Assembly (NCBI GenBank): GCA_000381625.1
Contig: KB906767.1
Coordinates: forward strand, 5,199,357 to 5,263,356
DNA length: 64,000 nt
From: Bryobacterales bacterium KBS 96
GTDB lineage: Bacteria; Acidobacteriota; Terriglobia; Bryobacterales; Bryobacteraceae
Reading direction: 5' to 3'
Shown here: piece by piece, positions 17,545 through 26,312 of the stretch
Position numbering within the stretch: the stretch's first letter is position 1
Layout of the letters: each line of letters opens with the position of its first letter
Notes under the pieces: generated by a model
What the model was told of the DNA's origin: nothing
Databases searched by the model: none
The model's input: the letters and a program-made list of their open reading frames with translations, nothing else
Translations under genes and position numbers: made by a program

Positions 17545-18480
17545 CTAGAGCGCCTTTAAAGGTTCTTTCGCGCTGGCCTGCCGAATCTTTCCGGAGTACA
17601 GCAGCCGCACAAATTCACCGCCACTCAATCTTCCGTTTCCCCACGCTTCTTCGTAGCGAGCCGTGGGCCGCGCTGCCTGAATCCGGTCGAGTGGATTGCC
17701 CTGTCGCAGCATCGTGTCGATTTTTTCCGTTACGTCCGCGAGCATGTCATGAAATGCCTGCAACTCGGCCTTGACGCCGACAGTTCCATGGCCCGGAATT
17801 AATGTTGTCCGCGCGTCGGCCTCGTTTAAAATGCGAGCGGCGCTCGCAATCATTCCCTCGGCGCTGCCGCCGCTTCCATAATCTATATAGGGGTAAATCC
17901 TGTTGTAAAAGAGATCGCCGCAATGGTACACGTTCGCATTCGCAAAACGGACGACGATGTCGCCGTCGGTATGAGCGGGAGGCAGGTGCTTGTATTGAAC
18001 GATGTCGCTGCCATGCCGCAGTTCGCCGCTATCGACAAACGTTCGCTTAGGCAGCCCTTCCGGTGGTAACGGCTCCACAAACTGGTCGGGAAACGTCAGA
18101 TGCTGGCTCGCGCTTAGTCGTTTCAGGCAGTTAACATGCGCAATGATCTCCGCTCCCCCGTTGCCGAAGTTAGGATTGCCGCCGGTGTGCCGGGGGTGCC
18201 AGTGAGTGTTGATCAAATACACCACCGGCGCCGCCAAATAATTCTTCAATACGAAATGGATGCCGCCGTTCTCGCGAGCCACCCCGCTATCTACCAGCAG
18301 CAGCCCGTCATCATCCGCGCGGTGAACCAGCAGGTTGGCGCCGGCTCCGGTAATTAGGGCAAGTTCGTCGTTCAGCGGCGTGAGGCGAACGCCGGTTTGA
18401 GCGTAAAGGGCGCTGCGCCTCAAAGCTACGGAACCCGTGGCAATACCCATAAACAGTTGGAACACTCGCCGGCGATTCAC
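17545..18480 (-). CDS. Tat-exported metallo-beta-lactamase-fold protein with altered metal site
   Basis: The 311-residue protein starts (GTG at 18480) with MNRRRVFQLFMGIATGSVAL, a twin-arginine signal. The body is a metallo-beta-lactamase fold: LLVDSGV, INTHWHPRHTGGN (residues 90-102), the third His in LPPAHTDGDI, CGDLFYN with the bridging Asp, and LIPGHG. In the usual H-x-H-x-D-H motif the Asp is replaced by Arg97 (codon CGG), while His93, His95 and His98 remain. Subfamilies with this organisation include periplasmic hydrolases and lactonases. The change should disturb the second zinc site. It is convergent with the SMR pair and divergent from lpxC. Confidence 0.9.
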   Translation of the reverse strand: MNRRRVFQLFMGIATGSVALRRSALYAQTGVRLTPLNDELALITGAGANLLVHRADDDGLLLVDSGVARENGGIHFVLKNYLAAPVVYLINTHWHPRHTGGNPNFGNGGAEIIAHVNCLKRLSASQHLTFPDQFVEPLPPEGLPKRTFVDSGELRHGSDIVQYKHLPPAHTDGDIVVRFANANVYHCGDLFYNRIYPYIDYGSGGSAEGMIASAARILNEADARTTLIPGHGTVGVKAELQAFHDMLADVTEKIDTMLRQGNPLDRIQAARPTARYEEAWGNGRLSGGEFVRLLYSGKIRQASAKEPLKAL

Positions 18481-18603
18481 GACATTAGTCTAGCGGGTTT
18501 TTTGACGGAGTAATCAAATATCCGGCTGGTGCTCCACATCTACGTGGTGCGCCTTTAGTGCGGTTAAAAAGCCACAAGCCGCGCTGTCACGGCCTTTGTT
18601 GAT

Positions 18604-18619
18604 GTGTCTTTTTAGACAC
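18604..18619. promoter_or_regulatory. Small hairpin in the lpxC leader
   Basis: GTGTCT, loop TTTT and AGACAC form a perfect 6-bp stem about 50 bases before the lpxC start. It could be a weak structure in the leader RNA. The role is unknown. Confidence 0.3.
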
Positions 18620-18671
18620 GGCAAGAATGAAACAAGTTTTTTGATGTCAATGCGTTAGGAGATGACGTCTT

Positions 18672-19589
18672 ATGGCTGTTATCCTGAAACGTCATATGCG
18701 CTATGAAACTTCCGTCCGCCGCCCGGTTGAGATCAGCGGCGTCGGACTTCACAGCGGCGCCCCGGTTCGTTTGCGCATTTCGCCGGCTCCCCCCGCCACT
18801 GGAATCGTATTTGTTCGCACGGATCTGAATCATTTCCGCATACCAGCAAGCTGGGAATACGTTGCGCGAGTCAGCTATGCGACCAGCCTGATGCGGGGCA
18901 GCGTTCTGATTTCGACCACCGAGCATCTGCTCAGCGTGTTCTACAGCATGGGCATCGATAACGCTCTGGTGGAATTGGACAATCTGGAAGTGCCAATCCT
19001 CGACGGCAGCGGCGCGCCATTCATCGATTTAATTCAGGAGGCGGGAATCCAGACCTACAGGCGTCCGCGCCGTTATGTTCGAATCGTCAAGCCCGTCCAT
19101 GTTCAAACGAATGGCAAGAGTGTCGCCATTCTGCCGTCGGATCAGTTCGAACTATCCTGCCATATCTTTTTCGATCACCAGCTTGTCGGCGAACAAAGCC
19201 TGGAACTGGAAGTCACGCCCGCTAACTACGCCAGCGAAATCGCGCCCGCGCGAACCTTTGGCTTCGAATATGAGCTGGACGCGATGCGCGATATGGGTTT
19301 GATTCGCGGCGCTTCGATTGACAACGCAGTTTGTTTCACCCGAACCGAGGTCGCCAACCCTGGCGGGCTGCGGTTTCGGGACGAGCCCTGCCGCCACAAA
19401 GCCCTGGACCTCATTGGCGATCTTGCGCTAATCGGCAGGCCGTTGCTGGGGCGCGTGGTCGCCAATAAGGCTGGTCACGCCATGCACGCTCAACTGGTAA
19501 AGAGGATCATGTCCGACCCGAGTCTGTACGAGGTTGTGACGTACGATCAAGTGAAGGCCGCCGTGTTTCAGCCGGCGCTTGTCTCCTGA
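18672..19589 (+). CDS. lpxC: UDP-3-O-acyl-N-acetylglucosamine deacetylase
   Basis: LpxC is the zinc deacetylase that commits precursors to lipid A. This 305-residue protein has the N-terminal GVGLHSG, the zinc His in STTEHLLSVFYSMGIDN, the VPILDGSGAPF loop, ARTFGF, and the C-terminal block LRFRDEPCRHKALDLIGDLA with the second His and the Asp ligand, then NKAGHAMHAQLV with the catalytic His. Length matches the family. AGGAG lies 11 bases before the ATG. It is followed within three bases by a phosphatidyltransferase gene. The gene confirms a lipopolysaccharide-type outer membrane. Confidence 0.97.
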   Translation: MAVILKRHMRYETSVRRPVEISGVGLHSGAPVRLRISPAPPATGIVFVRTDLNHFRIPASWEYVARVSYATSLMRGSVLISTTEHLLSVFYSMGIDNALVELDNLEVPILDGSGAPFIDLIQEAGIQTYRRPRRYVRIVKPVHVQTNGKSVAILPSDQFELSCHIFFDHQLVGEQSLELEVTPANYASEIAPARTFGFEYELDAMRDMGLIRGASIDNAVCFTRTEVANPGGLRFRDEPCRHKALDLIGDLALIGRPLLGRVVANKAGHAMHAQLVKRIMSDPSLYEVVTYDQVKAAVFQPALVS

Positions 19590-19592
19590 CGA

Positions 19593-20150
19593 TTGCGCTA
19601 TCTTCCCAATTTCCTGTCATTCCTGCGACTACTCGCCGCGCCCGTTGTGGCCTGGCTGGCCGTCCGGCAGCGCTTCGATCTGGTCCTGATGGTTCTGATC
19701 CCGGCCGCATTGACGGATTGGCTGGATGGCTATGCTGCGCGACTGCTGGGCGTTTCCGGCGAACTCGGCGCCTATCTGGACCCGGCCGCCGACAAAATTC
19801 TCCTCGTTGTGTCGTTTGTCAGCTTGGGTGTTGTGGGTCAGATACCAATGTGGCTCGTCTGGCTGGTGCTTGGGCGCGACGTCGTTATTGTCACGGGAAT
19901 TATCTTGTTATGGCTGCTCAGAAACCGTACGGAATTTCCCCCGCTGTTATCTGGCAAGATCAGCACCTTCTTTCAAATCGTGACTGTATTGGTAGTTCTA
20001 CTGGATACGGTGTTCGAAATTCACTCCGTCGCGATACTGCGTCAGATTGGGATCGTTCTGACGGCCTTCTTCACCGGCTTCAGCGGGATCAACTATGTGC
20101 GCCGCGGGATTGTGATGTCTTCCCGGGAACCGGCGCCGAACCGGTTCTGA
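19593..20150 (+). CDS. CDP-alcohol phosphatidyltransferase, PgsA-like
   Basis: This 185-residue integral membrane protein carries the complete CDP-alcohol phosphotransferase signature D-x2-DG-x2-AR-x8-G-x3-D-x3-D in TDWLDGYAARLLGVSG then ELGAYLDPAADKI. It probably makes phosphatidylglycerol phosphate from CDP-diacylglycerol and glycerol-3-phosphate, since the N terminus MRYLPNFLSFLRL is like PgsA (L-P-N-x-L-T-x-x-R); another CDP-alcohol substrate is possible. The start is TTG at 19593, three bases after lpxC, indicating cotranscription. Confidence 0.92.
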   Translation: MRYLPNFLSFLRLLAAPVVAWLAVRQRFDLVLMVLIPAALTDWLDGYAARLLGVSGELGAYLDPAADKILLVVSFVSLGVVGQIPMWLVWLVLGRDVVIVTGIILLWLLRNRTEFPPLLSGKISTFFQIVTVLVVLLDTVFEIHSVAILRQIGIVLTAFFTGFSGINYVRRGIVMSSREPAPNRF

Positions 20151-20269
20151 TGCTCGCCGATGGCGGTGAAACGAGAAAACTTCTTATCCCGGAGCAACCC
20201 TATCCCTCCGGGAGAACTTCTAGCGTTCTCATCATTGACGGAGGCACACCCCGGGAGTAGCCTGAAGAC

Positions 20270-20854
20270 ATGGAGCCGACGGCTGAAAGTTACGTGCCTT
20301 CGCGAATCTATGCTCGCGCCGGCTGGTTCGGGCTGGTGGGCTCCGCTATTTGCATTCTGTGCGGCTTGCGCGCTCCGTTCGCCTTTATTCCGGGTTTTCT
20401 TTGTGGCGTGACGTCGGCGATTCTGTTCTGGCTCGCCGTTCAGCCGCGAGTTGTCGTTTCCGAAAACCAGTTCATGATTGGCGATCGTGCGATTTCCTGG
20501 CGGGAAGTACGGGAATTGAACAGCAGCCGCTTGGTTTCCCCTTTGATTCTTCGTATAAAGTTGACCAATAGCCGCCGCAAACTGCTGATTTATCCCGGCG
20601 AGCCGGAGCGCATCAGCAAATTGCTCTATCAGCTCAGAAAAAGCTCCACTCTTGCCACGTTTGATGGCGTTTCCTACAAAGATTACTGGACATGGTCCTC
20701 GATGGGGATGTTGAAAGGCCCTCACGCCTCGGTAGACCAGCCGGTCCGGATGATCAGCCAGGACGATGAGGAAGAAGTGGAACGGCTTTATCGTCAATTG
20801 AAGTCCGTCGGACATTTGGATTCCCGCTCCGATTCGAAGAACGAGCGTGAATAG
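20270..20854 (+). CDS. Membrane protein with a PH-like domain, unknown function
   Basis: This 194-residue protein has two adjacent membrane segments (about residues 17-60: FGLVGSAICILCGLRAPFAF and LCGVTSAILFWLAV), then VVVSENQFMIGDRAISWREV. That is the pattern of a bacterial PH-like domain (short strands after a two-helix anchor). An acidic tail (SQDDEEEVERLYRQLKSVG) follows. No enzyme motif is present. It lies in a rightward run between the pgsA-like gene and the ElyC-type gene and may share their transcript. Confidence 0.75.
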   Translation: MEPTAESYVPSRIYARAGWFGLVGSAICILCGLRAPFAFIPGFLCGVTSAILFWLAVQPRVVVSENQFMIGDRAISWREVRELNSSRLVSPLILRIKLTNSRRKLLIYPGEPERISKLLYQLRKSSTLATFDGVSYKDYWTWSSMGMLKGPHASVDQPVRMISQDDEEEVERLYRQLKSVGHLDSRSDSKNERE

Positions 20855-20881
20855 CGGAAGCAGGCAATCGCCTCGACTGTG

Positions 20882-21490
20882 ATGAGTCGCCGTCGTGGCT
20901 GGCTGGGCGGATGCCTCTCCGCCCTCGCTCTCCTGTGCTGCGTAGTCCTGATCGGCTTCGCCTTCCGCACGCAAATCCTGATTGGCCTCGGTAGCTTTCT
21001 CGTTCGGAACGAGCCGCCCGAGAAAGCGGACGTCATCGTCGCGCTTGCCGGAGACGACTTCGGCGAGCGTGTTTTCACCGCCGGCGAACTGGTTTACTTG
21101 GGATACGCGCCCTATGCGCTGATCAGCGGTAATCCTTACCTGCTTACAAACGGGGCGGATGAAACCATCGCGTACGCGGAGGCTTGTGGCTTTCCGCGAT
21201 CCTACTTCCAGCCGTTCCGCTGCGATGCTGTTTCGACGCTGGACGAAACTCAGGACATCGCGGGTGAATTAAAGCGGCGGCGCATCCACAAAATTCTTCT
21301 GGTCACGAGTAACTATCACACGCGCCGCGCCGGTCTTCTCATGAAGAAAGCAGCGCCCTGGCTTGAAATACACACGGTTGCGGCGCCGGACCGGTACTTC
21401 ACCCCGGACGACTGGTGGAAGAACCGAGGCGGCCAGAGGACATTCCTGTTCGAGTGGATGAAGACCGTCTCTACCTGGTTAGGAAACTGA
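20882..21490 (+). CDS. DUF218 (YdcF/ElyC/SanA-type) envelope protein
   Basis: The 202-residue product has one N-terminal membrane helix (about residues 8-28) and a DUF218 domain. Key segments are KADVIVALAGD, a region with RVFTAGELVYLGYAPYALIS, and the conserved LLVTSNYHTRRAGLLMKKA. Family members SanA and ElyC act in envelope integrity and peptidoglycan or lipid-carrier metabolism at low temperature; the reaction is not settled. The ATG at 20882 directly follows an in-frame GTG at 20879, so the exact start is open by one codon. It is followed after 22 bases by the ABC exporter gene. Confidence 0.9.
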   Translation: MSRRRGWLGGCLSALALLCCVVLIGFAFRTQILIGLGSFLVRNEPPEKADVIVALAGDDFGERVFTAGELVYLGYAPYALISGNPYLLTNGADETIAYAEACGFPRSYFQPFRCDAVSTLDETQDIAGELKRRRIHKILLVTSNYHTRRAGLLMKKAAPWLEIHTVAAPDRYFTPDDWWKNRGGQRTFLFEWMKTVSTWLGN

Positions 21491-21512
21491 GAGCCAGTAC
21501 ATTAAGAAGTAG

Positions 21513-23252
21513 ATGCGTGAATCGATCTCAACGCTATGGCCTTATTTATGGCGTTACCGGCGGGGCCTCTCTCTCGGGTTAGGCGCGCTCATATTGAAAG
21601 ATGCGATGGCGGCAGTAATGCCGATCATCCTGAAATACGGCGTGGATACACTGACGGCCGGTTTCCGACTGGCTTTCATCCTTGAACTCGCCGGCTTGCT
21701 CATCGGCGTATCGCTGGTAAAGGGAATTTTCCAGTATTGGATGCGCGTGATCATCATCGGGATTTCGCGCGACATCGAGTACGACATCCGCAACGATTTC
21801 TTTCGCAAGCTGGTCTCGCTTTCCCAGGATTTTTACGCACGCTACCGGACAGGCGATATCATGGCCCGCGCCACGAACGACCTGAATGCCGTCCGCATGA
21901 TGTTGGGGCCGGGCGTTATGTACTGGACCGAGACATCGATTACATTAGTGCTCGCACTCATCGTCATGTTGAGCACCAATGTAAGCATGACGCTTATCTC
22001 GCTGATTCCCGCGCCCATCGTTTCGGTGGCGGTGGTTCTCTTTGGACGGCAGATTCATACGCGATTCGAACACATCCAGAGCATGTTCTCCGATATCAGC
22101 AGCAAGGTGCAGGAGAACCTGGCCGGAGTCCGGATCGTGCGCGCGTATGCTCAGGAGAACGCCGAAGTCGCGCAATTCGAGAAGCTGAATCGCGAGTACA
22201 TCAGGGAAAATATCGGACTCGCGAAGATTCAAGGCATGTTCATGCCGGCGCTGCAGGGACTAATCGGGATTACGTTCCTGCTGGTTCTTTGGGCGGGCGG
22301 CGTTCGGTTGCTGCGGCACGAGATCTCGCTTGGCAGTTTTGTCATGTTCAACACCTATATGGGTATGCTGATCTGGCCGATGATTGCGCTCGGCTGGGTG
22401 GTTAACCTGATGCAGCGCGGAACGGCATCCTTGAAACGGATCAACGAGATGATGCGGCAGCCGGAAACCGTTAAGGCTCCGGAAGCGCCGGTCGATCCGG
22501 CGGAATGCTCGCCTGAAATTGTCTTTGACGAAGTGACGGTTCGTTTTGGCGACCGTGAGGCGCTATCGGAAATCAAATTACGCATTCGTGAAGGCGAGAC
22601 CTTGGCGATCGTAGGCCACACCGGCAGCGGGAAGACGACTCTGGTGAATTTGATTCCGCGCCTGTTCGATCCCTCTCAGGGGTCCGTCGAGTTGGGAGGC
22701 GTCGATTTGCGGCGATTCCATCCGGAAAAGCTACGGCAATTAATCGGCTTCATTCCTCAGGAGACGTTTCTGTTCAGCGCGACTCTCGCGGAGAACATCG
22801 CCTGGGGCGCTCCCGGAGCAACTCGCGAACAGATCGAATGGGCCGCCGATGTCGCGGGGCTCGGGCCGGATATTGCCGTGCTTGCCCACGGTCTGGATAC
22901 GACGATCGGCGAGCGCGGCCTCACGCTATCCGGAGGACAGAAGCAGCGCGCCGCCATTGCGCGGGCTATCTTGCGCGATCCCCGTATTCTGATTCTCGAC
23001 GACGCTCTGGCGAGTGTAGATACCATAACGGAGGAAAGAATTCTTCGTGGACTCTCCGCTGTGATGCGGGACCGGACCACAATCTTGATTTCGCATCGGG
23101 TCTCAACCGTAAGGGACGCGGACCGCATTATCGTTTTGGATCACGGCCGCATTGTGGAGGAGGGAACTCACGAAGGATTACAGCGGCAGGGCGGTTACTA
23201 TGCCGAGCTTTATCAGAAGCAGTTGCTCGAAGAAGAATTGGAGGCGATTTAG
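21513..23252 (+). CDS. ABC exporter half-transporter (MsbA/MdlA-like)
   Basis: This 579-residue protein fuses six transmembrane helices (residues about 15-310) to an ATPase. The ATPase has Walker A GHTGSGKTT, the Q-loop FIPQETFLF, the signature LSGGQKQRA, Walker B ILILDDALASVDT and the H-loop ISHRVST. After the Walker B Asp there is Asp, where fully active exporters carry Glu; this is the pattern of the degenerate half in heterodimers such as MdlA/MdlB and BmrC/BmrD. Substrates of the family include lipids and drugs. No second half is adjacent. The start is the ATG at 21513. Confidence 0.93.
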   Translation: MRESISTLWPYLWRYRRGLSLGLGALILKDAMAAVMPIILKYGVDTLTAGFRLAFILELAGLLIGVSLVKGIFQYWMRVIIIGISRDIEYDIRNDFFRKLVSLSQDFYARYRTGDIMARATNDLNAVRMMLGPGVMYWTETSITLVLALIVMLSTNVSMTLISLIPAPIVSVAVVLFGRQIHTRFEHIQSMFSDISSKVQENLAGVRIVRAYAQENAEVAQFEKLNREYIRENIGLAKIQGMFMPALQGLIGITFLLVLWAGGVRLLRHEISLGSFVMFNTYMGMLIWPMIALGWVVNLMQRGTASLKRINEMMRQPETVKAPEAPVDPAECSPEIVFDEVTVRFGDREALSEIKLRIREGETLAIVGHTGSGKTTLVNLIPRLFDPSQGSVELGGVDLRRFHPEKLRQLIGFIPQETFLFSATLAENIAWGAPGATREQIEWAADVAGLGPDIAVLAHGLDTTIGERGLTLSGGQKQRAAIARAILRDPRILILDDALASVDTITEERILRGLSAVMRDRTTILISHRVSTVRDADRIIVLDHGRIVEEGTHEGLQRQGGYYAELYQKQLLEEELEAI

Positions 23253-23255
23253 CCA

Positions 23256-24110
23256 ATGACAAGAAGAGAGTTGATGGGATCGGTCGCGGCGGCTGCCGGA
23301 GCTGTTGCCGCGGCTCCGCTACTAAGCGCGCAGGAATATAAGATCGGCAAAGCGGACATCAAGATGGGCGTGGCTTCTTACTCGTTCCGGAAGTTCCCGA
23401 GAGCGCAAGCCATTCAGATGACGAAGCAATGCGGGACTCCGTATATCAATATCAAGTCCGTTCACCTGCCGCTCGACAGTACGCCGGAGCAGATCGATCA
23501 GGCAAAGAAGGAGTTCGAGGACGCGGGACTCATTATCGTCGGCGGGGGCACTTTCCGCTTTCCGAAGTGGGATGAGAAAGAGATTCGGAGCGCCTTCGAA
23601 TATGCAAAGCGCGCGGGCATGCCGCTAATGGTTGTAATGCCGGAACGCGACATTCTGCCGAAGCTCGGCAAATTCGTCGAAGAATACAACATCAAGATCG
23701 CGGTTCACAACCATGGGCCCGAAGACAAGAACTTCCCGCGGCCGCAGGATGCTCTGGCGATCGTCAAACACATGGATCCCCGCTGCGGGCTCTGCATCGA
23801 TATCGGCCATACCGCAAGAACGGGCGTGAATGTCGTGGAATCCATCGCCGAAGCCGGTCCGCGTCTGCTGGATATGCATACGAAAGACCTGAAGGACATG
23901 ATGGTGAAAGAAAGCCAGTGCGATTGCGGCGCGGGCAAGATGCCGTTCCCGGCCATCTACCAGCAACTGATCAAGATGGGTTACAAGGGCTGCTGCAATC
24001 TCGAATACGAGATTCACGAAAACGATCCGCTTCCGGGCATGGAACGCAGCTTCTTCTACATGCGCGGCGTGTTGAACGGGCTCAATTATCTCGACAGCAA
24101 GCGCGCGTAA
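23256..24110 (+). CDS. Tat-exported sugar phosphate isomerase/epimerase-like TIM-barrel protein
   Basis: The 284-residue protein begins MTRRELMGSVAAAAGAVAAA, a twin-arginine signal with a cleavage site near SAQ. The mature part is an AP-endonuclease-2/xylose-isomerase-like barrel: GVASYSFRKF, PYINIKSVHLPL, IKIAVHNHGPEDK, LCIDIGHTARTGVN, LLDMHTKDLK and CCNLEYEIHENDPL. His, Asp and Glu at the strand ends fit a metal-dependent sugar epimerase or isomerase. Exported versions are abundant in Acidobacteria and Planctomycetes; the substrate is unknown. It starts four bases after the ABC gene and ends at a hairpin terminator. Confidence 0.9.
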   Translation: MTRRELMGSVAAAAGAVAAAPLLSAQEYKIGKADIKMGVASYSFRKFPRAQAIQMTKQCGTPYINIKSVHLPLDSTPEQIDQAKKEFEDAGLIIVGGGTFRFPKWDEKEIRSAFEYAKRAGMPLMVVMPERDILPKLGKFVEEYNIKIAVHNHGPEDKNFPRPQDALAIVKHMDPRCGLCIDIGHTARTGVNVVESIAEAGPRLLDMHTKDLKDMMVKESQCDCGAGKMPFPAIYQQLIKMGYKGCCNLEYEIHENDPLPGMERSFFYMRGVLNGLNYLDSKRA

Positions 24111-24116
24111 TGGCAT

Positions 24117-24130
24117 GCCGCGCCCGCGGC
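24117..24130. terminator. Hairpin terminator between convergent genes
   Basis: GCCGCG, loop CC and CGCGGC form a perfect 6-bp GC stem, followed on the plus strand by TTTATAAA. It lies between the isomerase stop (24110) and the paiB stop (24147), so it could serve both strands. Confidence 0.6.
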
Positions 24131-24146
24131 TTTATAAAATCTGGAG

Positions 24147-24779
24147 CTACCTTCGGCTTCTCACAATCGTGGCCATTTCAAGGCTTTGTGGCGAGCCAAG
24201 GGTCTCCAGGCCCTCAACGACGCCCTGCCGGTCGGCGGCCGGCCGATTCTGGCTCGCTTTCCATTTGCCTTCGATCCGCTCGATCGAGATTTCAACGCCA
24301 ATAATGGCTGTGCTCAACGCATTGATGTAGTCTTTGGGTGCGTCATCAACACTCCAGGGCTGAGCGAATGCCGATTCGTTCCGATCGGTCAGTTCTTTCA
24401 AATGCCGAAGCAGGCCGGCTTGTTCCTCGAACAACCTGGCTCTTCCCCAAACATGGACTGCCACGTAATTCCAGGTCGGCACGACTTTCCCATGTTCTTT
24501 TTTCGACACATACCAAGATGGTGTGATGTAATGCTGCGCGCCCCGGAAGATAGCCAGTACTGAAGGCGAGGACTCCAGCATTCGCCACTGGGGATTAGCT
24601 CGCGCCAAATGACAGCGCAGCACTCCCGGCGGGTCGGCTTGGGGATCGAGGAACATTGGCACATGTGTTGCTTCCAGCCCGTTGGAATCGTTGCTAACGA
24701 GCGCCGCCAGAGGATGCTGCCGAATGAACGCATGGAGCACTTCGATTCGACTCTCTGCAAACGGCTCCGGATTGTACAT
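24147..24779 (-). CDS. PaiB-type FMN-binding protein
   Basis: This 210-residue protein starts MYNPEPFAESRIEVLHAFIR, the usual opening of the PaiB family, which argues for the ATG at 24779 over the TTG at 24797. Other family blocks are HPLAALVSNDSNGLEATHVP, LRCHLARANPQWR, ITPSWYVSK and PTWNYVAVHVWG. PaiB proteins have a split-barrel flavin fold; Bacillus PaiB was described as a negative regulator of sporulation and protease genes, but a flavin-dependent enzyme role is as likely. It is convergent with the isomerase gene, with 48 bases to the divergent-facing LytS-type kinase gene upstream. Confidence 0.9.
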   Translation of the reverse strand: MYNPEPFAESRIEVLHAFIRQHPLAALVSNDSNGLEATHVPMFLDPQADPPGVLRCHLARANPQWRMLESSPSVLAIFRGAQHYITPSWYVSKKEHGKVVPTWNYVAVHVWGRARLFEEQAGLLRHLKELTDRNESAFAQPWSVDDAPKDYINALSTAIIGVEISIERIEGKWKASQNRPAADRQGVVEGLETLGSPQSLEMATIVRSRR

Positions 24780-24827
24780 ATGGAGAGTGTGCCACAACGA
24801 GTTCTGTCCGGGGTTTGCGCTCTTCGT

Positions 24828-26192
24828 TCATCCAACATCTGCCTTCGTCAAAGCAGCCGGCCGTTGGATATCGAGCACGGGAATCTCGATGGTTGTCTTC
24901 GTCCCTTTCCCCGGCGCGCTATCGACGGTGAACCGGTAATTGGATTCGAATAGCACTTTCAGTCGCTCGTTCACGTTGCTTACACCGATGCCTTGCTCGA
25001 ACAATTTCATCAGCTTGGTTTCTTCGATGCCGACGCCATCGTCCTCAACAACCATGTAGAGCCGCGACGCATCGCGCCAGATCCGAAGCCGGATCGTCCC
25101 GCCGCCCACCTTGGTCCCGAGGCCATGTTTGATTGAGTTTTCCACGATGGGCTGCAGGATCATGCTCGGCGCCAGTCGATCCAGCACGTCGTCATCGACT
25201 TGTTTTTCGAATTTGAGCTTGTCGCCAAAGCGGATCAGCTCGATGCCGAGGTAATCGTCGATAAACTTGATCTCGTCGCGCAATGGCGAGAAGCTATCCG
25301 TTTGCCGGAGCAGGCGGCGCAGAATGTTGGAGAGCTTGTAAATCATGCTGCGCGCCTTATCGGGATCGATCCGCACAAGCGTCGCGACGGAGTTGAGCGT
25401 ATTGAAGAGAAAATGCGGATTGATCTGGTTGGTCAGCGCCGCCAGTCGCGCTTCGGTCAGGCGCGCCTGTTGAGCCGCCAGTTTCTTTTCCGCACGCGCC
25501 GTGGCCCAAATGCGAATGGGGATCGAAATACAGAACAGGGTTGTGACAGCGAGAGCGACGAAATGTACGACGATGTCGCCCGACCAGGTTCTAGCGATGG
25601 AGAACGTGCCGTGGACGGGGAATTCGGTCGCAAGCGCGATTCGCAGGAACTCGGTGGTGACAATGGCCGCATTGCAGACCAGATTGTACGCCGACCGTTG
25701 AATCGCGCGCCGTTCAAGTACTGTTCCGCGCCGAATGGCCTCGCGAACTACACGGTATAAATTTAAATCGATAAAAGCAGAAAAGTACCAGACGTCCTCT
25801 TTATCAGGCGCCAGATCGCGCATCAGCCCCCCGAGGACGCCGGCGGCCGCGAAGAACGGCATGGACATGCGCTCGCCCACCAACATCGCGGGAATGGATA
25901 CGCATAGACCAGTAACCATACCGGTGACATAGCCCGCCAGCATGCCGGCGATGATCGCGCTTTCGAGAGCAAGATCAATTGCCTGGTATTGATTGGGGGT
26001 GACGATGCGCGCTGTCTCGCCCGCGCCGAAGATAAAGGACAGAATTAAGGCCAATTGCAGGCGCTCGCCGATAGTCCTCTCGTCGTTGAGCAGGATTCGC
26101 TGGATATGGCGGAAACGCATCAGAATGCTCGCGACCGAAGCGGCCACGGCAATCTTGACGAGTAGCGAAACCAGATGTTGCTCTTCGAGCAT
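24828..26192 (-). CDS. LytS/YehU-type sensor histidine kinase
   Basis: The 454-residue protein has about six membrane helices (residues 5-240), including the stretch EFLRIALATEFPVHG between two of them. It then has the His_kinase domain with phosphoacceptor NQINPHFLFNTLNSVA and the ATPase boxes LAPSMILQPIVENSIKHGL (N box) and MVVEDDGVGI (G1), then GIGVSNVNERL. This is the layout of LytS/YehU kinases, which act with LytTR response regulators. No such regulator is encoded on either side. Ligand and target are unknown. Confidence 0.93.
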   Translation of the reverse strand: MLEEQHLVSLLVKIAVAASVASILMRFRHIQRILLNDERTIGERLQLALILSFIFGAGETARIVTPNQYQAIDLALESAIIAGMLAGYVTGMVTGLCVSIPAMLVGERMSMPFFAAAGVLGGLMRDLAPDKEDVWYFSAFIDLNLYRVVREAIRRGTVLERRAIQRSAYNLVCNAAIVTTEFLRIALATEFPVHGTFSIARTWSGDIVVHFVALAVTTLFCISIPIRIWATARAEKKLAAQQARLTEARLAALTNQINPHFLFNTLNSVATLVRIDPDKARSMIYKLSNILRRLLRQTDSFSPLRDEIKFIDDYLGIELIRFGDKLKFEKQVDDDVLDRLAPSMILQPIVENSIKHGLGTKVGGGTIRLRIWRDASRLYMVVEDDGVGIEETKLMKLFEQGIGVSNVNERLKVLFESNYRFTVDSAPGKGTKTTIEIPVLDIQRPAALTKADVG

Positions 26193-26312
26193 GTGGGACG
26201 GGCGAGGACGGCTGCTTATCAGCCGAACTCTATAATAAGAGTAAGCTGTTGGTCCCTATAGATCTCTAGCGTCCATTTGCGCCGCTGCGCTTGGCGGCAG
26301 GACTGAGGAATT

